Below, piece after piece: positions 45,301 through 56,601 of a stretch of 64,000 nucleotides of DNA. The position numbers were made by a program, and so were the translations under genes. Source of the stretch: Pelodera strongyloides. Its lineage: Eukaryota; Nematoda; Chromadorea; Rhabditida; Rhabditidae. The stretch lies in assembly GCA_036852015.1 (NCBI GenBank), contig JAANDG010000031.1:186001-250000 (forward strand), written 5' to 3'. Under the pieces are notes generated by a model that was not told where the DNA came from, did no database searches, and saw only the letters and a list, made by a program, of their open reading frames with translations. Position 1 is the stretch's first letter. Each line of letters starts with the position of its first letter.

Positions 45301-48300
45301 TTAGAAAACGTTGAAAAAGTGTTTTAGTCGATACATCTTTATCGTCCACTGTAAACAAAAAAAGAAGAAGACCATCTACGTCTTAAATCTTTTACGCTCT
45401 TGGAGCGTAAAATGTTAATTTATTTATTATCGTGACCCGACCCTCTAATAGTTTCTTCTAATAGGAAAATTAATTAACTATAATTTAGTGAGTTATGACA
45501 TTCTGGACCGGCAGACAATTGCATTATTGTAAATTGCATTATTGTAAGTGCAACAATATAGAAACATTTTTCAGAATCTTCAAAAGATCGTTGAGTCGGA
45601 AAATACGCGGTTGATTGATGATATCCGTTATATTTTCATACAATTTGAGAATTCTCGAGAGACGGGGGCGAAGTATAAGAAAGTGCTTACGGCGTTGTCA
45701 CTTCGGAATGTAAGTTTTTGTTATGTTATAATATTACTCTCTCTCTCTCTCTTTCTCTTTCTCTTTCTCTTTCTGCCACTACTCGCTCGGTCCTAGCTCG
45801 AAAACAACGATCATAGTACTTCTCCATCCTCCTCTCGTCTCCCTATTTTTTTTCTCTGGGTGTATTTCTAAGGTTTCCATCTCTCTCTTTATCTTGTATC
45901 ACAACATTTGAGCTTACAAAGAGTGAAGTAATATATTTTTTGTTATATTTTTTAGGTGGTCACCCGGGTCGTTGTCCACATTCCAAAACTTTCCTACACT
46001 ACCGTGAAGACTTCTTCGATCACAAATCGACAGAGTATCATTACGAACCTGGGACTGGCTGAGTGGAAAGAGGTGCTTGCTTAAATTATACAAGCTGACT
46101 TAAAGCCGCGCCGTAGATACTCAAAACATAGGTGTGCCATGGTAGGGCGACGCACCCTCGGTAACACGCGCCCGGCTTTTGCGAAATTCTACATAATTCC
46201 AAGTGTCGAGCGTGATTGCCATATGTGCGCCAGAAGTGAGCCACATTGGAATCTGTCGCTCGGCATGGCCCGCAAGAGGAAGCATAAAATGTTTGAGGAA
46301 CACCTCTAAAAGGTAACCAAAGTATACTCGTCGTAAATACGTCATCTTAGGTTGGACTCAACGATGAGAGATTCCGTGCTCACGGTATCAGCACCATGTT
46401 AGCACCAGTGTTTTGGAAGGAGGACGAGCTGGGAGATACTGTCAATGTGTGGAGAGCTAGGTGGAGGAAGGTGAGTGTACTTTGATCAGGTAAATGCGTG
46501 GTCAACGTTTTGTAGATACCGCGCATGTGATGTACTAGCCTAGTAGTTTCCTTCTAAACTGATGATGTACTGTGATGTGAGTGACCTTATCAGTTGTAAA
46601 TGCATGGAGAGCCAGCTGGTAAAAAGGTGAGTGCACGTTCGCACGTTGTTCGGTGGATCGGGTCAACCAACGCCGGGGGAGGTATTAACTTGATGTTGGC
46701 GCTCGTTTGGCACACTCCTTGATGGGATCTTTTAACTTGCAGTTGGCGCTCCTTTGGCACACTCTTTGATGAGGGTACTCCATTGGCGCACTCTTTGTTG
46801 GGGGTGCTGAACTGGAACGCCACACCGGTGGCGCACATTGGCCAGTTCCCTTTCCCTCAGCGACTATACGAAGCTGTAGTAGTTGTTTGCATGACATGCA
46901 GGTCTCCCTCCGGTTGGTTTTGAGGTATTTAAGTTCAGGGGTGCCTGGTGCTGTTGGATAAGCTAATCACAACAGGAGTAAAAGTGCCCAGTAGCGACCC
47001 AGATGAACTCTTTTACGCGACGTGGAGCGATATTGTGAAGGTAGTTTTTTTGTGCTGACGTGTTATTTGATTTGGCGCAGCTCCGGCGCACTTTTTGGTG
47101 GGACAGGTGTGCCGCGGTTACGACGCAAGTGCTCATCAGGCTCAGGTTCAACGGGAGTCTCTTATCTTTTAGTTCTTTTTTAAATCATGATTTTTTTTAT
47201 TTAGGATGCTTCGTCAATTTCTACGGATGTGCTTCAGCTATGTACAGATTCACTGTTTTGCTGTCAAGCGTATAGATATCTAACGCTGCATGGTTCACGC
47301 GCTTACTACCTCTTTTGTCATGGTAAGAAGCGTGAGAAACGTTAGAGATTTATTAACTTGCATACGTTAAGGCGCATGTAGCGTGAAAGGGTAAAATGCC
47401 CTTAATATAGGAGCATTTTCTTGAAGTGAAAAGTTTTGTGTTATTTTGGGTAGTTTTTAAGTTTAAGATTCAAGTAGATGTAAGAGCGTGCGCCTCTATT
47501 CAAGGGTATTTTAGTACAATGCTGATAGCTTATAACTTGTTACACAGAGTCCCGAGCTGGTTAGACGATGAGTTCTGCGTGATAAGTTGTTTTAATTTTT
47601 CCATCACTGAGTGGTAGTTTGAATTTGAAGCCTGTCACTGGCCAGATCCGAATTGGGGTTGTGTGAGCGTGAGCTATACCATAATGATTTTAGCCACTCT
47701 GTCAGACCGGTCGGCTAGCTCGCGATCTCTGGAGCTTCATTCGTTACTTGCCGAGCATGAGGACTTGATTGATGTTTATCACGAAGTACAGGATAAATAT
47801 GAGTACGCTGCAGGTGAGGTAGCTTGGGCTGTCAAGAACTTGGCAGCAACACAAAGATTTTATCTCTCTCTCTCTCTCTGTTTCTCTCTCTGGCCTCTCA
47901 TAAATATTTTTTAATTACGCTTATTCATTGTAGTCTTATTTAGATGATGTGTATGACGTCACGTTCAAACAGGCCACTCTTGAATCGCATCCAAAATATA
48001 AGAAACTACGAGAGTTGGTGGAGAGTTATTGTGGTCAAGGTTGGTTTTGTGTTTTTTTTTTGTAAAACAGATTTTTCGCGCGCATATGGCACACTTCTGG
48101 CCAACTAGCGGCCCACTGAGTTTCGTGCGATAAATGGGTGAGTGTTGCGCACGGCTCCCCGTCATCGGCACCATTTCCAGGTTGGTCAGGCCCAGTGGGA
48201 GTGGTGCCATGGGAAAGTGTCATGGGCTAGATTTGAACTCTGGTTGTATGCGCCCTAAGTCAACGCTCTATCCATTCGGCCATACAATTTTCTCTTCAGG

Positions 48301-51300
48301 CAAAGTGAACCGCTTGCTTATCCTATGCGAAAGTGCAGTTTGTTCGCGAGTCACCACGGAGTGTTTGACGGATATTCCGGAAACGAAGGTTATCCATGTT
48401 GTCATCAATGATAAGATGATTAAAGGTGGGTACTTTGAGGTAATTTAAAGCGAAATACCATCCGGTTTTTGGAACGCATCGTGGATAACTGATTTTTTTT
48501 TACGTATTTATGCTAATTTGCTTGAATTCAGCTCATTTTTTTATTCTAATTTATGTTCATTTGCATAGGCTGCATAAGAATGACGGTGTACTCGATATGT
48601 TTTAAAAACCGACCGGTATTTCGCTTTAAGCTTTGGGAGAAGCTTTACTGGTAAATGTGAGGTGCCAAAACCTGATGAGCCTGCTCCTGCACCGAGGAGC
48701 CTCTATCTGGGAATTTTTTGTTCTGCATTACCTGACACGATCCCTTTAAAGCGAAATTCCGGCAGGTTTTTGGAACACATCGAGTACACCAGCATTCTTA
48801 TGCAGGTTATGCAAATGAGCATAAATTAGGATAAAAAATCGAGCAAATTGGCGTAATTATGTAACAATTCAGTTGTTCACTATGCGTTTCAAAAACCGGC
48901 TGGTATTTCGCTTTAAATCTCATTTCATTTCTTGTTGCAGACGAGAGACTACGACGTTTTCATAAGAGTTCGAACGCGTTGTACAATGCTTTCAATCAGG
49001 TGTGTCGGAAATGTTTTTAGTCCTTATTGGGTTTACTGTAATGGTTGTTTGTATGTCAAGTGTACTGTATTCTTATAGTTCGTAGTCTATCAGTCTATAG
49101 CTTACTGTAGTTTTTAGGGTACTGTAGCTGTAGCGGTGGTTGTTTTCCGGTGTATAGTGTAGTAATACTTTATTGTTGTATTGTGTAGTCTGTAGGTTAC
49201 TGTAGCTTTGGTCTTAGGTTTCAGGGGGGTGCAGTATTCTAGTAGTCTGTACTGTGTACTGTGTACTTCGCATTGGTTACTGTAGCTTTGCGTTTCAGGG
49301 CATTAGCACTGTAGTGGTGCTTCGCGTAGATCTACCACTGGCCTACCAAACCATTGATAGCATAACATCAAACGGGGTTACCTGTCTGGTGTCCATGGAT
49401 AGGAGGTAAGAGGGTTTTTTTGTAAAAATGATATCGCAGTATTAAAGGGATATGTTATGTGGTTTATGATGCTTACTGTAAAACTGCGTTTCATGTTCCT
49501 TATGCAGTATAGTTTTCGTTATGCAGTATAGTTTTCGTGAACCGCGTATTATTAAGTTTAAAGCGAAATGCCGGCCGGTTTTTGAAACCTGGATGACGTA
49601 ATTCTTACTTCTTTATGCTAATTTACTCGAATTTAGCTCGGTTTTTTATTCTAATTTATGTTCATTTGCATATGCAACATTTGCATATGCAACATTTGCA
49701 CACAGCTTATGCAACATTTGCATAAGCTGCATAGGAATGCTGGTGTACTCGATGCGTTTCAAAAACCGGCCGGTATTTCGCTTTAACTTCAAAAAGGCTA
49801 CAAATTCCCTTTAAGATTATTGTTTACGGCTGGCTCTAGACAAAACAACGATCGGATATAATGTCATATCTACACCCGATGAAACGTACACGTGTGTGCA
49901 TTTGATTTAGAGAACTGAAAGGCGACGTTAAAATATTACGGTACATTGTATATCAGACGTTCCAAAGTCACGTGATGTACTTCTTTAATTCTCCACAATT
50001 TTGAATTTTTTTTACAACTGTGTTTAGGTCACTGTGCCTCGTGCCATTGCACCAAGCCGACTATACGGGATTTCTGTCGGAAAAATACGAAACACTGGTT
50101 AGTTTAAGCTGTCGGCAGAAAAATACGAAACTCTCTGGCCGTATTCACACACAGAGAGCCCTCCTTGTCCTCACCAGGGAGCTAAAGCGTGCGTAGAGAG
50201 TGCGAGAGCAGATGAGATTCAGAGTGCTCGTGAGCCTAGGCTGGGCTCCCTGTGTGTTGGTGAATACGACCTCAGGAAAAAAAACGAATCTGTCGGTGGG
50301 TGGCGGTAGCGTAGTGGTACAGGTTGATATCCCCTGCGCCGTCTCCGAGGACTTTGTTGATATAACTGTGTGAACTTTTCTTTAGTGTACTTATTGTTTA
50401 TTGTTATATATGTTACTGTGTTTATTGTTTATTTATTTTTTACAGAGACCGGGCGACGGTAGACAGAATGTGGATGAATTTCCTACATTGGACAGGCAAC
50501 GCACAAGGGACGCTATTGGGGTGGTGGATAGGTGGGCGGAGATTGAGTTATTGATTTATTGATTTATTGATCGAATTGATTTATTGATTTATTCCTATGT
50601 TGGTCTTGACTTGTTGATTAGTAGAAGATAGTTTTCTTTTTTGGATTTGCTGCACTATGTGCTGTGGTCATATTCACGCAGCATATTGCGTCATTGTTGC
50701 CAAAAAGTGGTGGTGTGGAACGAGTGGGAATCGAACCCCGGTCATTGGATTACTGGTCCACAGCATTAGCCAGTGAGCTACTACGACTCGCCGTCGTTTT
50801 TATTTTTTTCGGAAAATAATTTCCCATGTTCAGATACGACTTCGACTTCCAGCCGTCTCGTTTGTGCCTTGATGTTGCGGCTATGCGACGTCGCGAGTTT
50901 TTCCGCGCGGCGGTCGCTGGGCGCAGCCAGCTGAACTTTGAGGATAGTAATCAGAGGTTGGTGTTTGTTAAGGATAGGGGGTCGTTACCTTTTGAGCGAA
51001 ATAACATCCGGTTTTTGAAACCTGTGTTGGACAACAGTATTTCCGTTTTGTTGTAAACAAATGATACAGTTAGCAAAAAATCGCCCATATCGCGCTGTTT
51101 TTTGTGCATAATACATGGAAATGCACCGTCTATCATACATTTCAAGAACCGGCTGTTAACGGCTTTAAAGGGATAGTTTACGTAATTAGTTTAGTGTCAG
51201 CCGATTTGGTTTCGAGCTGAACGCGGCTGAGGATGCGGAATATCGAAGGAGGACTGCCGGACACGCACCGCCACAATTGGAATCGGTTAGTTGCATTTGG

Positions 51301-52454
51301 AAACAGATAATTGCATTCATCAATTTTTGGTCTGTTTGTAAAAAAATCAAAAGCGAGCTTTTTGTGTGATAAATTCTTGGAAATCAATATCGCATATGTC
51401 TTCGCATATCTGATGAAAGACAACTGTTCTATGCAAATTAGGTTACCCCCAATTTACTTTGAGTGCACTTGGAAGTCGAAATGATGTACAACATCCCTGG
51501 CTTACGACCACCCTTGTGCTTTACTCAGGCCCTCAGGCGCGACCGCTGCCCCGCACTGGCGGACTGTTTTTTTTTGTGCGGCGGCTGCGCAAAGTTGTCC
51601 TGCTGCTGCGCACGATATTCAAGGGAGTTCAATGCACAATTACAAGGTTTGCTTATGACATGTTCCGCAGAGGTCCTGAGCATTGTTTAGTCGAGCTTGT
51701 TTCAGATTCACTACCGCATTGATGAAATCACTGACGATCAGTTATTCTGGAATGATCATTGTCATGGACAATATGGGCAGGTAATTGATTTTGTTTATCG
51801 ATTGATTTATCGATCGATTATTAGTTGGTAACTTACATTTATCGATTGATAGTGGAAACTGTGAACTTGTCCCGCCGTCAGCTTAATATTGACGGCGATT
51901 TCATTATGAACCAATTGTGTATGTTGGTGGCTTACGCCGATACATAGGAAATGGGTGCACCCATTTGGATACGGTTTACTGTTTTTTTCGTGGGCGTGCC
52001 CATCTGATGACCAATTCGTGACCAAGTTTCAGCGAAAACCGTCACCAAATGGTAACGAACCAGACACCAGATGGTTTTTTCGGTAAAAACCATTTCATGA
52101 TGGGCCAACGAGTTTTTTTTTCTGGTTTCGGCAATAATTTCGTTTTCCTATGTAGCGTAACGGGTTCGTTCACCTGCCGGACCCCAGGCAATTACAGTTT
52201 AGGTATTGGTAAATATATATATTTTGTAAATATATATATTTTAGATTGGATCTTCACTGCTCACTCAGAAGTTTCTATCGCTTGCGAAAGAAAATGCGGG
52301 AAACAATTTGGTTGAAGAACAGAAATATGATAAATTTGGACTACAAGAGGTGGAACTCGTATGTTCTAAATTAGATAGAGCTTTGGCAAACCTCAACGAA
52401 TTATTCAATCCTGAGGACCTGGCATGGCAGATGGAACGTTTAGTAACACTTTGA
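42320..52454 (+). CDS. RIG-I/Dicer-related helicase-like protein, catalytically degenerate
   Basis: About 24 exons give ~894 aa: 42320-42512, 43112-43168, 43560-43677, 43943-44007, 44303-44429, 44577-44733, 45007-45081, 45575-45709, 45956-46072, 46351-46470, 46939-47040, 47205-47322, 47694-47813, 47944-48039, 48300-48425, 48941-48999, 49299-49405, 50028-50097, 50446-50531, 50834-50956, 51201-51285, 51529-51672 (end uncertain), 51706-51780 and 52245-52454. The order is: RGG-rich N-terminus (1-45); helicase N-lobe from RPYEEDL (149); all-helical insert (about 390-520); C-lobe from HPKYKKLRELVESY (about 520); Cys-rich CTD (about 759-825) with LCGGCAKLSC, like RIG-I LCRKCKALAC; and a helical tail. 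The order fits RIG-I-like receptors/DRH proteins. Where Walker A should be is HMDTSPAHI (169-177), and where DECH should be is IQFE (286-289). Motifs III, V and VI are also replaced. Exon 6 uses an odd acceptor (GATGCCAG). The intron at 51673 would be only 33 bases and avoids an in-frame TAG, so that border is doubtful. AATAAA is at 52643. Confidence 0.78.
42625..43083. repeat. GC-rich minisatellite in intron 1 of the helicase-like gene
   Basis: A 60-75 bp unit combines CACACCCACGCACACCTACG with CAACCTGTAGAATGGTGCGC. The latter starts near 42726, 42796, 42856, 42930 and 42998. It fills most of the first intron and produces long His/Thr/Pro frames that are not coding. Confidence 0.9.
43346..43485. 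mobile_element. TATTCACCAACAC-type element, copy 1
   Basis: A 140-bp element with inverted ends GAGGCGGTATTCACCAACAC and GTGTTGGTGAATACGGCCTC, in intron 2 of the helicase-like gene. Confidence 0.8.
48222..48288 (-). pseudogene. tRNA-like sequence in helicase-like gene intron 14
   Basis: On the minus strand TGGCCGAATGGATAGAGCG resembles an A box and GAGTTCAAATC a B box. The T stem pairs poorly, so this is a decayed tRNA or SINE head. It ends about 12 bases before the next exon's acceptor. Confidence 0.5.
48445..48629. mobile_element. TTAA MITE, GGCCGG family, intron 15
   Basis: A 185-bp element with ends TTAAAGCGAAATACCATCCG and CGACCGGTATTTCGCTTTAA. It starts 20 bases after the donor of exon 15 of the helicase-like gene. 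Confidence 0.85.
48746..48916. mobile_element. TTAA MITE, GGCCGG family, second in intron 15
   Basis: A 171-bp element in which the AT-rich core runs in the opposite direction to the copy at 48445. Ends are TTAAAGCGAAATTCCGGCAG and GGCTGGTATTTCGCTTTAA. It stops 24 bases before exon 16, so the acceptor tract is squeezed between. Confidence 0.85.
49558..49786. mobile_element. TTAA MITE, GGCCGG family, intron 17
   Basis: A 229-bp element with ends TTAAAGCGAAATGCCGGCCG and CGGCCGGTATTTCGCTTTAA. It is longer than its relatives because a CATATGCAACATTTG block is repeated three times inside. Confidence 0.88.
50135..50274. mobile_element. TATTCACCAACAC-type element, copy 2
   Basis: A 140-bp relative of the element at 43346, inverted in its core, with ends CTGGCCGTATTCACACACAG and TGTTGGTGAATACGACCTC. 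It is in intron 18 of the helicase-like gene. Confidence 0.75.
50719..50792 (-). pseudogene. tRNA-Thr-like sequence in helicase-like gene intron 19
   Basis: On the minus strand a 74-nt sequence has a closable acceptor stem (GGCGAGT with ACTCGTT, two wobble pairs), an A box TAGCTCACTGGCTAATGC and a B box GGGGTTCGATTCC. The anticodon loop would read CCAGTAA (AGT, Thr), but position 33 is C instead of the invariant U and the T stem has two mismatches. It is probably not a working tRNA. Confidence 0.5.
50996..51168. mobile_element. TTAA-type MITE, decayed left end, intron 20
   Basis: The left arm GAGCGAAATAACATCCGGTT lies 40 bases after the donor of exon 20. The right arm ends GAACCGGCTGTTAACGGCTTTAA. 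The left TTAA has become TTTTGA. Confidence 0.6.
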
Positions 52455-52642
52455 AGCTTTATTCAAGTATTGATTGCGTAGTATGTGCCGAGTATTGTCG
52501 ATTCTCGTGTTCATCGTTCTTTGAGTGGTTTTCATTATTTGCGTAAAGAGGTTGCTCCATATACGTTCTATATTGTTGATCGATCTTTGAGGTTTATTAT
52601 TTTTGCAGCCTGTAATGTCAGTGTTTATGTTTGAGTTTGTCG

Positions 52643-52648
52643 AATAAA
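52643..52648 (+). terminator. Probable poly(A) signal of the helicase-like gene
   Basis: AATAAA, 189 bases after the stop codon at 52454, in the 345-bp gap between two convergent genes. Confidence 0.6.
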
Positions 52649-52798
52649 AATTAGTCGAGTTATCTTTCATTTTTTCTGTGCACGCGTGAGAAATAACAAC
52701 TTAGATACAAAGTTTTATAACTTATAAATCAGGCAAAATCATAGTTCCTAGGGGGAATCGAACCCCGGACTGGTGCATAAATTAAATATATTTAAATT

Positions 52799-55700
52799 TC
52801 ATAATGTGGCCGTGAATGTGTCGTCGTCTTGTACTTGAAAGTTAATGTCCTTATATCCAGCGAGGTTGTGTTTTCTCTGCTCCGATACGAAATCGTACAT
52901 TTGGCGTACCAATGGCGTGTAGAACGCAGGGAAATGGCCTGTAATTATGGGATAATTAGGATTCAGCTTATTGTTAGAGCCATTAGCGATTAGACTACTT
53001 CCTCGGGATGTTTTTATATCCACTCATTTTTATTAACCGCGAAACGGCAAGCAGCCGCCTTAAAAAAAAAAGAGCGCCGGCGCGCATGCCCAGCAGCGAA
53101 TTCATTTTCCGCTTGCGCTTTCTTGGGTGCGCGAAGTGTGCACATATGTAGTTCGCACCCAAAATTAGCGGCGCGCCCTTTATTCGCCGGGCGTGCGCGG
53201 CATCGCTTCTCGGAGTTTGATGAAACTGTGCTGATGAACTAAGATACAACTCATAGTGCGTCCAAACATTAGGCTGGTGATTAACAATACATGTGATGAT
53301 ATATGATATGTCTGTGATTGCAGATATTTGCAGTGATATTTAAAAGTCACCTTTCTTTGCAAGCCTATCAAAATAGTCCCATTGATGGTCAGCCAGTAAA
53401 TGGTACATGCGCAGGGGCAGACCTTGCTCCTTTAATTCTCTGAAATAAAAGCATTTTTTAAAGCGATATAACGGCTGTTTTTTTTTAATTATTTGGGTGG
53501 TGTTGAATTCCAAATTAATATGCAAAAAAACTAAGCGGTAGTGATGCGTGATTTTTGTTCCAAATATTTTCAGCTCCGTACAGTAGAATTCCAATACCGT
53601 AGTCTATTTTCGTGCCATTGTTGTGAGTCTTCAAGTGAAGGGGCTTCGATCTTTCCGGCCAATATGGATATGGCGAATGCGACCTGGAATAGGTGTATAT
53701 ACAAACGCATGTTTGGCCATTCAAGGATTCCCAAAGGGGGAGCCCAGCATCATTTTGCTTGAAATTTCAGTGTATTACAGCACATGGTTTTTCTCATGCA
53801 CCTACCACTTGAAAAATCCCATTCGGCCCTTGTTATTAGGAAATAAATATAAACATCAAACATATAATCATGATCTGCAACTTTGTCACCTTTATGGAAC
53901 GTCCAAGCAGTGGATGCACTACAAATAGTTTTAGGTCAAAACATTCACCTGGGTCTCGAAGAGGATAAAGGGGACTACGGTAAAGTTGAGCCCGATGAAG
54001 AAGACCGAGTGGGGATGGGCAGAGTGTACCACATGTTCATATAGAGGTAGGACCAATCGAGCTCCCTCGGGAGTCTCAACAAGGGAGTCGGGTAGGAAAG
54101 GGAACCTAGGAGATGGAAAATTTATAGCGCGAAATGTACGCGAACGCTTCGCCATAAAAGGCGGTCCGGACGGCGGACCCCTAGAGGCGCGGCGCGCAAA
54201 CAGTAGGAATCCACTTGGCGCTCTGTAATAATTGTGCCAACTATTCGTGCACGTTGCGAGGCAACGGCGCTATTTTTTTTATCAGCGAACCTATCCGGTG
54301 ACAGAATCGAGGGACGCAAGATTGTGTTTAGAAGCACTACTGTGGAAGACGCGGTACAACATCCGGTTTCTGTTGGACATCAGTTTTCCCGGACGATTTT
54401 GGGCATTGGGTCGATTTTTTTATTCTAATCACGCGCATTTGCATATGATCCATGGTACTGCAGTTATTCAACATATGTTTCCAAAATCAGCTGTTATACC
54501 GCTTTAACTTTGAGCTACACTTGCATAAATCCAGATAACTTTCGCTAACGACGTTTCCAAAACCGGCTGTTATACCGTTTTAAAGCCATCAAATGAACTT
54601 TCGCTTACGTATATAAATATCCAGTGCATATTATGATATGATCGCACTCCACCAATGACTCATTTTCTAGTACAATTCCATCTTCTTCAATAGATTTCAC
54701 GTTATGACATTGTTGCTGAAAGTTGTCGGGCATGTTGGGAAACTGCATTCGGGCGCGTCCAACTAGTAGTACCTAAAGAAAGGTTGCAATATTAGAAATA
54801 TTTTCGACAAGCCAGAAGTGCGCCCCACGTGCGCCACTAGATATGCCAGATGTGCGCCGAACGCGCTCCCGGGGCAATCAAGATGCGGACCTCTTCCTGA
54901 GCGGCGACTGCGCGGCGTTTCGCGTTGTAATTGCTTCGCTACCCTACCTTCTCTGCCGCTTCTGCCACTTGTAGTGCTATATCGATTCCTGATGGTCCCG
55001 CGCCGATCACTGCTACCGTATCCCCTGAGTACGATCGATTGTGTCTGTAGTCGTGACTGTGGATGACGGAACCTAAAGGAACGTAGTGTAGTGGTTAGCG
55101 CAGTGGGCCGGCAATCTAACGACGCCGGTTCGATTCCGGCTTGAGCATAATATCCCATTGTTTCGATACCGAAGATTGTTACTGAAATTATTAACCTTCG
55201 GTTAGTAAGTTAGTACCCGCATACCTCGGAATTTCTTCGCGTTAAACGGTTGATTTGGGGTAGCGTAGTGGCCGTTGCAAACGAAAAACGCGTCAAATAT
55301 TTTAGTGCTTCGCTCGTTCGTGGTGAGGTTCTTTACAGTGATCTAAACCAAAGACGATGTCGATTGTTTAGCAAACAATTTTTACAAGCATAAAACGTAG
55401 CCAAATGGCAACATGTCTTATCACAACATCTGAACCACCTCAAACTTGGGTAACTGAACCGCGTATACCCGTAAACAAGTGACCTTTTACACCTAACTTA
55501 CCTACAGAGACAAAAAATTCCGTTAAGGAAAACTAATAGGGCTTCTGTAGATGTCTCGCTCTGATTTACAAATTAAAATTCTAATTGTAAAATGTACTGC
55601 TTACGGCTTACCTTCCATTTGCCCGTTCCCTTCTCTTGTTCTGTCACTTCAACGACTTCGGTGTTCAGATGCACGTTCACGTCGTCACCGTAGTCCTCGA

Positions 55701-56115
55701 CGTACTGAAAATAATCACCAATTATATATAGGAAAAATGATAACAAACACATTTCCATCAAAAGCAAAACGTGCAAACTACACAAAAAATGCGTAACTAT
55801 GCAGGAAATTTAAAGTGGCGCACAGCCGGGATTTGAAACGTATGTTGGACAACTGCATTCCTAGTACTTATGTCGTTTTTTTATTCTAAATGTACTCATT
55901 TACTTATAATGCATGGGAATGCAGTGACACAACATAAGTTCCAAAACCGGATGTTATGTCGCTTTAATAAACACCAACCTTTAGAACATCCTGGTGATCG
56001 ACGAAACTTTTGAGGTTGTCGGGAAATGGAATACCGGGAAAGGCCATCACCTCCTTGGGCAGGTTGGTCCTGTGAAAAACTTGTGAAAAACTTGCATAAA
56101 TTAGCTCCCTGTCTC

Positions 56116-56169
<54 letters not shown>

Positions 56170-56601
56170 CTCGCACCCTTCTATTTCTCTGTCTCCATCT
56201 TCCTCTTCCTCTTTCTCTCTCTAAGCTCCTTCTCACTCACTGACACTCACTCTGTCGCTCTCTCTCTCTCAATCTCTTTCTCTCTCTCTCCTCTTCTCTA
56301 ACAATCGTTTTATTTAAAAAAAATTTAACTTACTGCATCACTTCATACATACTCGAGTGTATACCAGTTTTTGGTGAATAGTTCCATGTTCCACCAATAT
56401 GAGCTGTTTTCTCGTAGACCTGTAAAATTAAACATAAAAATAATATTTGCACGCGATACATGGGAATACAACATACAACGTATGTTTCAAAACCGGCTGT
56501 TATACCGCTTTAAAGTTTACCTCAACATCAAATCCTTGTTCTTTGCATCGTTTAGCAGCACATAGACCCGCTGGACCCGCACCAATAACACATACCCGCA
56601 T
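52799..56601 (-). CDS. Flavin-containing monooxygenase
   Basis: An FAD- and NADPH-dependent enzyme that oxygenates soft nucleophiles such as amines and sulfides. Eleven minus-strand exons: 56521-56601, 56334-56419, 55979-56069, 55612-55704, 55225-55342, 54948-55072, 54609-54772, 53949-54105, 53598-53683, 53351-53439 and 52799-52938. They join in phase to 409 aa. Visible marks are GAGPAG (7-12) for FAD, the FMO signature FRGSVIHSHDY (155-165, FxGxxxHxxxY), GAGPSG (180-185) for NADPH, and ICTGY (246-250). The length is short for vertebrate FMOs (about 530 aa) and lacks their C-terminal membrane anchor, so it resembles the compact insect and yeast type. A TTTCCAG acceptor ends two bases before the ATG, suggesting trans-splicing. 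It converges with the helicase-like gene. I could not identify a poly(A) signal. Which nematode fmo it corresponds to cannot be told here. Confidence 0.92.
54354..54507. mobile_element. TTAA-type MITE, decayed left end, in FMO intron
   Basis: The right arm AAAATCAGCTGTTATACCGC and TTTAA is intact. The left arm is recognisable as GCGGTACAACATCCGGTTTC. A further isolated right half (AAAACCGGCTGTTATACCGT) follows near 54552-54585. Confidence 0.55.
55080..55145 (+). pseudogene. tRNA-like sequence in FMO intron 5
   Basis: TAGTGTAGTGGTTAGCGC is a good A box, and GCCGG-TTCGATT-CCGGC is a perfect 5-bp T arm with the B box. No acceptor stem pairs, so it is likely a SINE head or tRNA pseudogene on the strand opposite the host gene. 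Confidence 0.55.
55810..55967. mobile_element. TTAA MITE in FMO intron 3
   Basis: A 158-bp element with ends TTAAAGTGGCGCACAGCCGG and CCGGATGTTATGTCGCTTTAA-type inverted sequence. It stops 11 bases from the exon-3 donor at 55978. Confidence 0.75.
56116..56288. repeat. CT microsatellite in FMO intron 2
   Basis: A pure (CT)n run of about 50 bp at 56118-56167, followed by degenerate CT-rich sequence. Confidence 0.9.

Noticed and set aside
50719..50792. A functional tRNA-Thr gene
   Set aside because: Position 33 is C and the T stem has mismatches, so it is listed as a tRNA-like pseudogene.
42320..52454. Reading the gene as an active Dicer-related helicase (drh-1 or drh-3 orthologue)
   Set aside because: No GKT lysine, no DExH acid pair and no motif VI arginines are present in any frame of the relevant exons.
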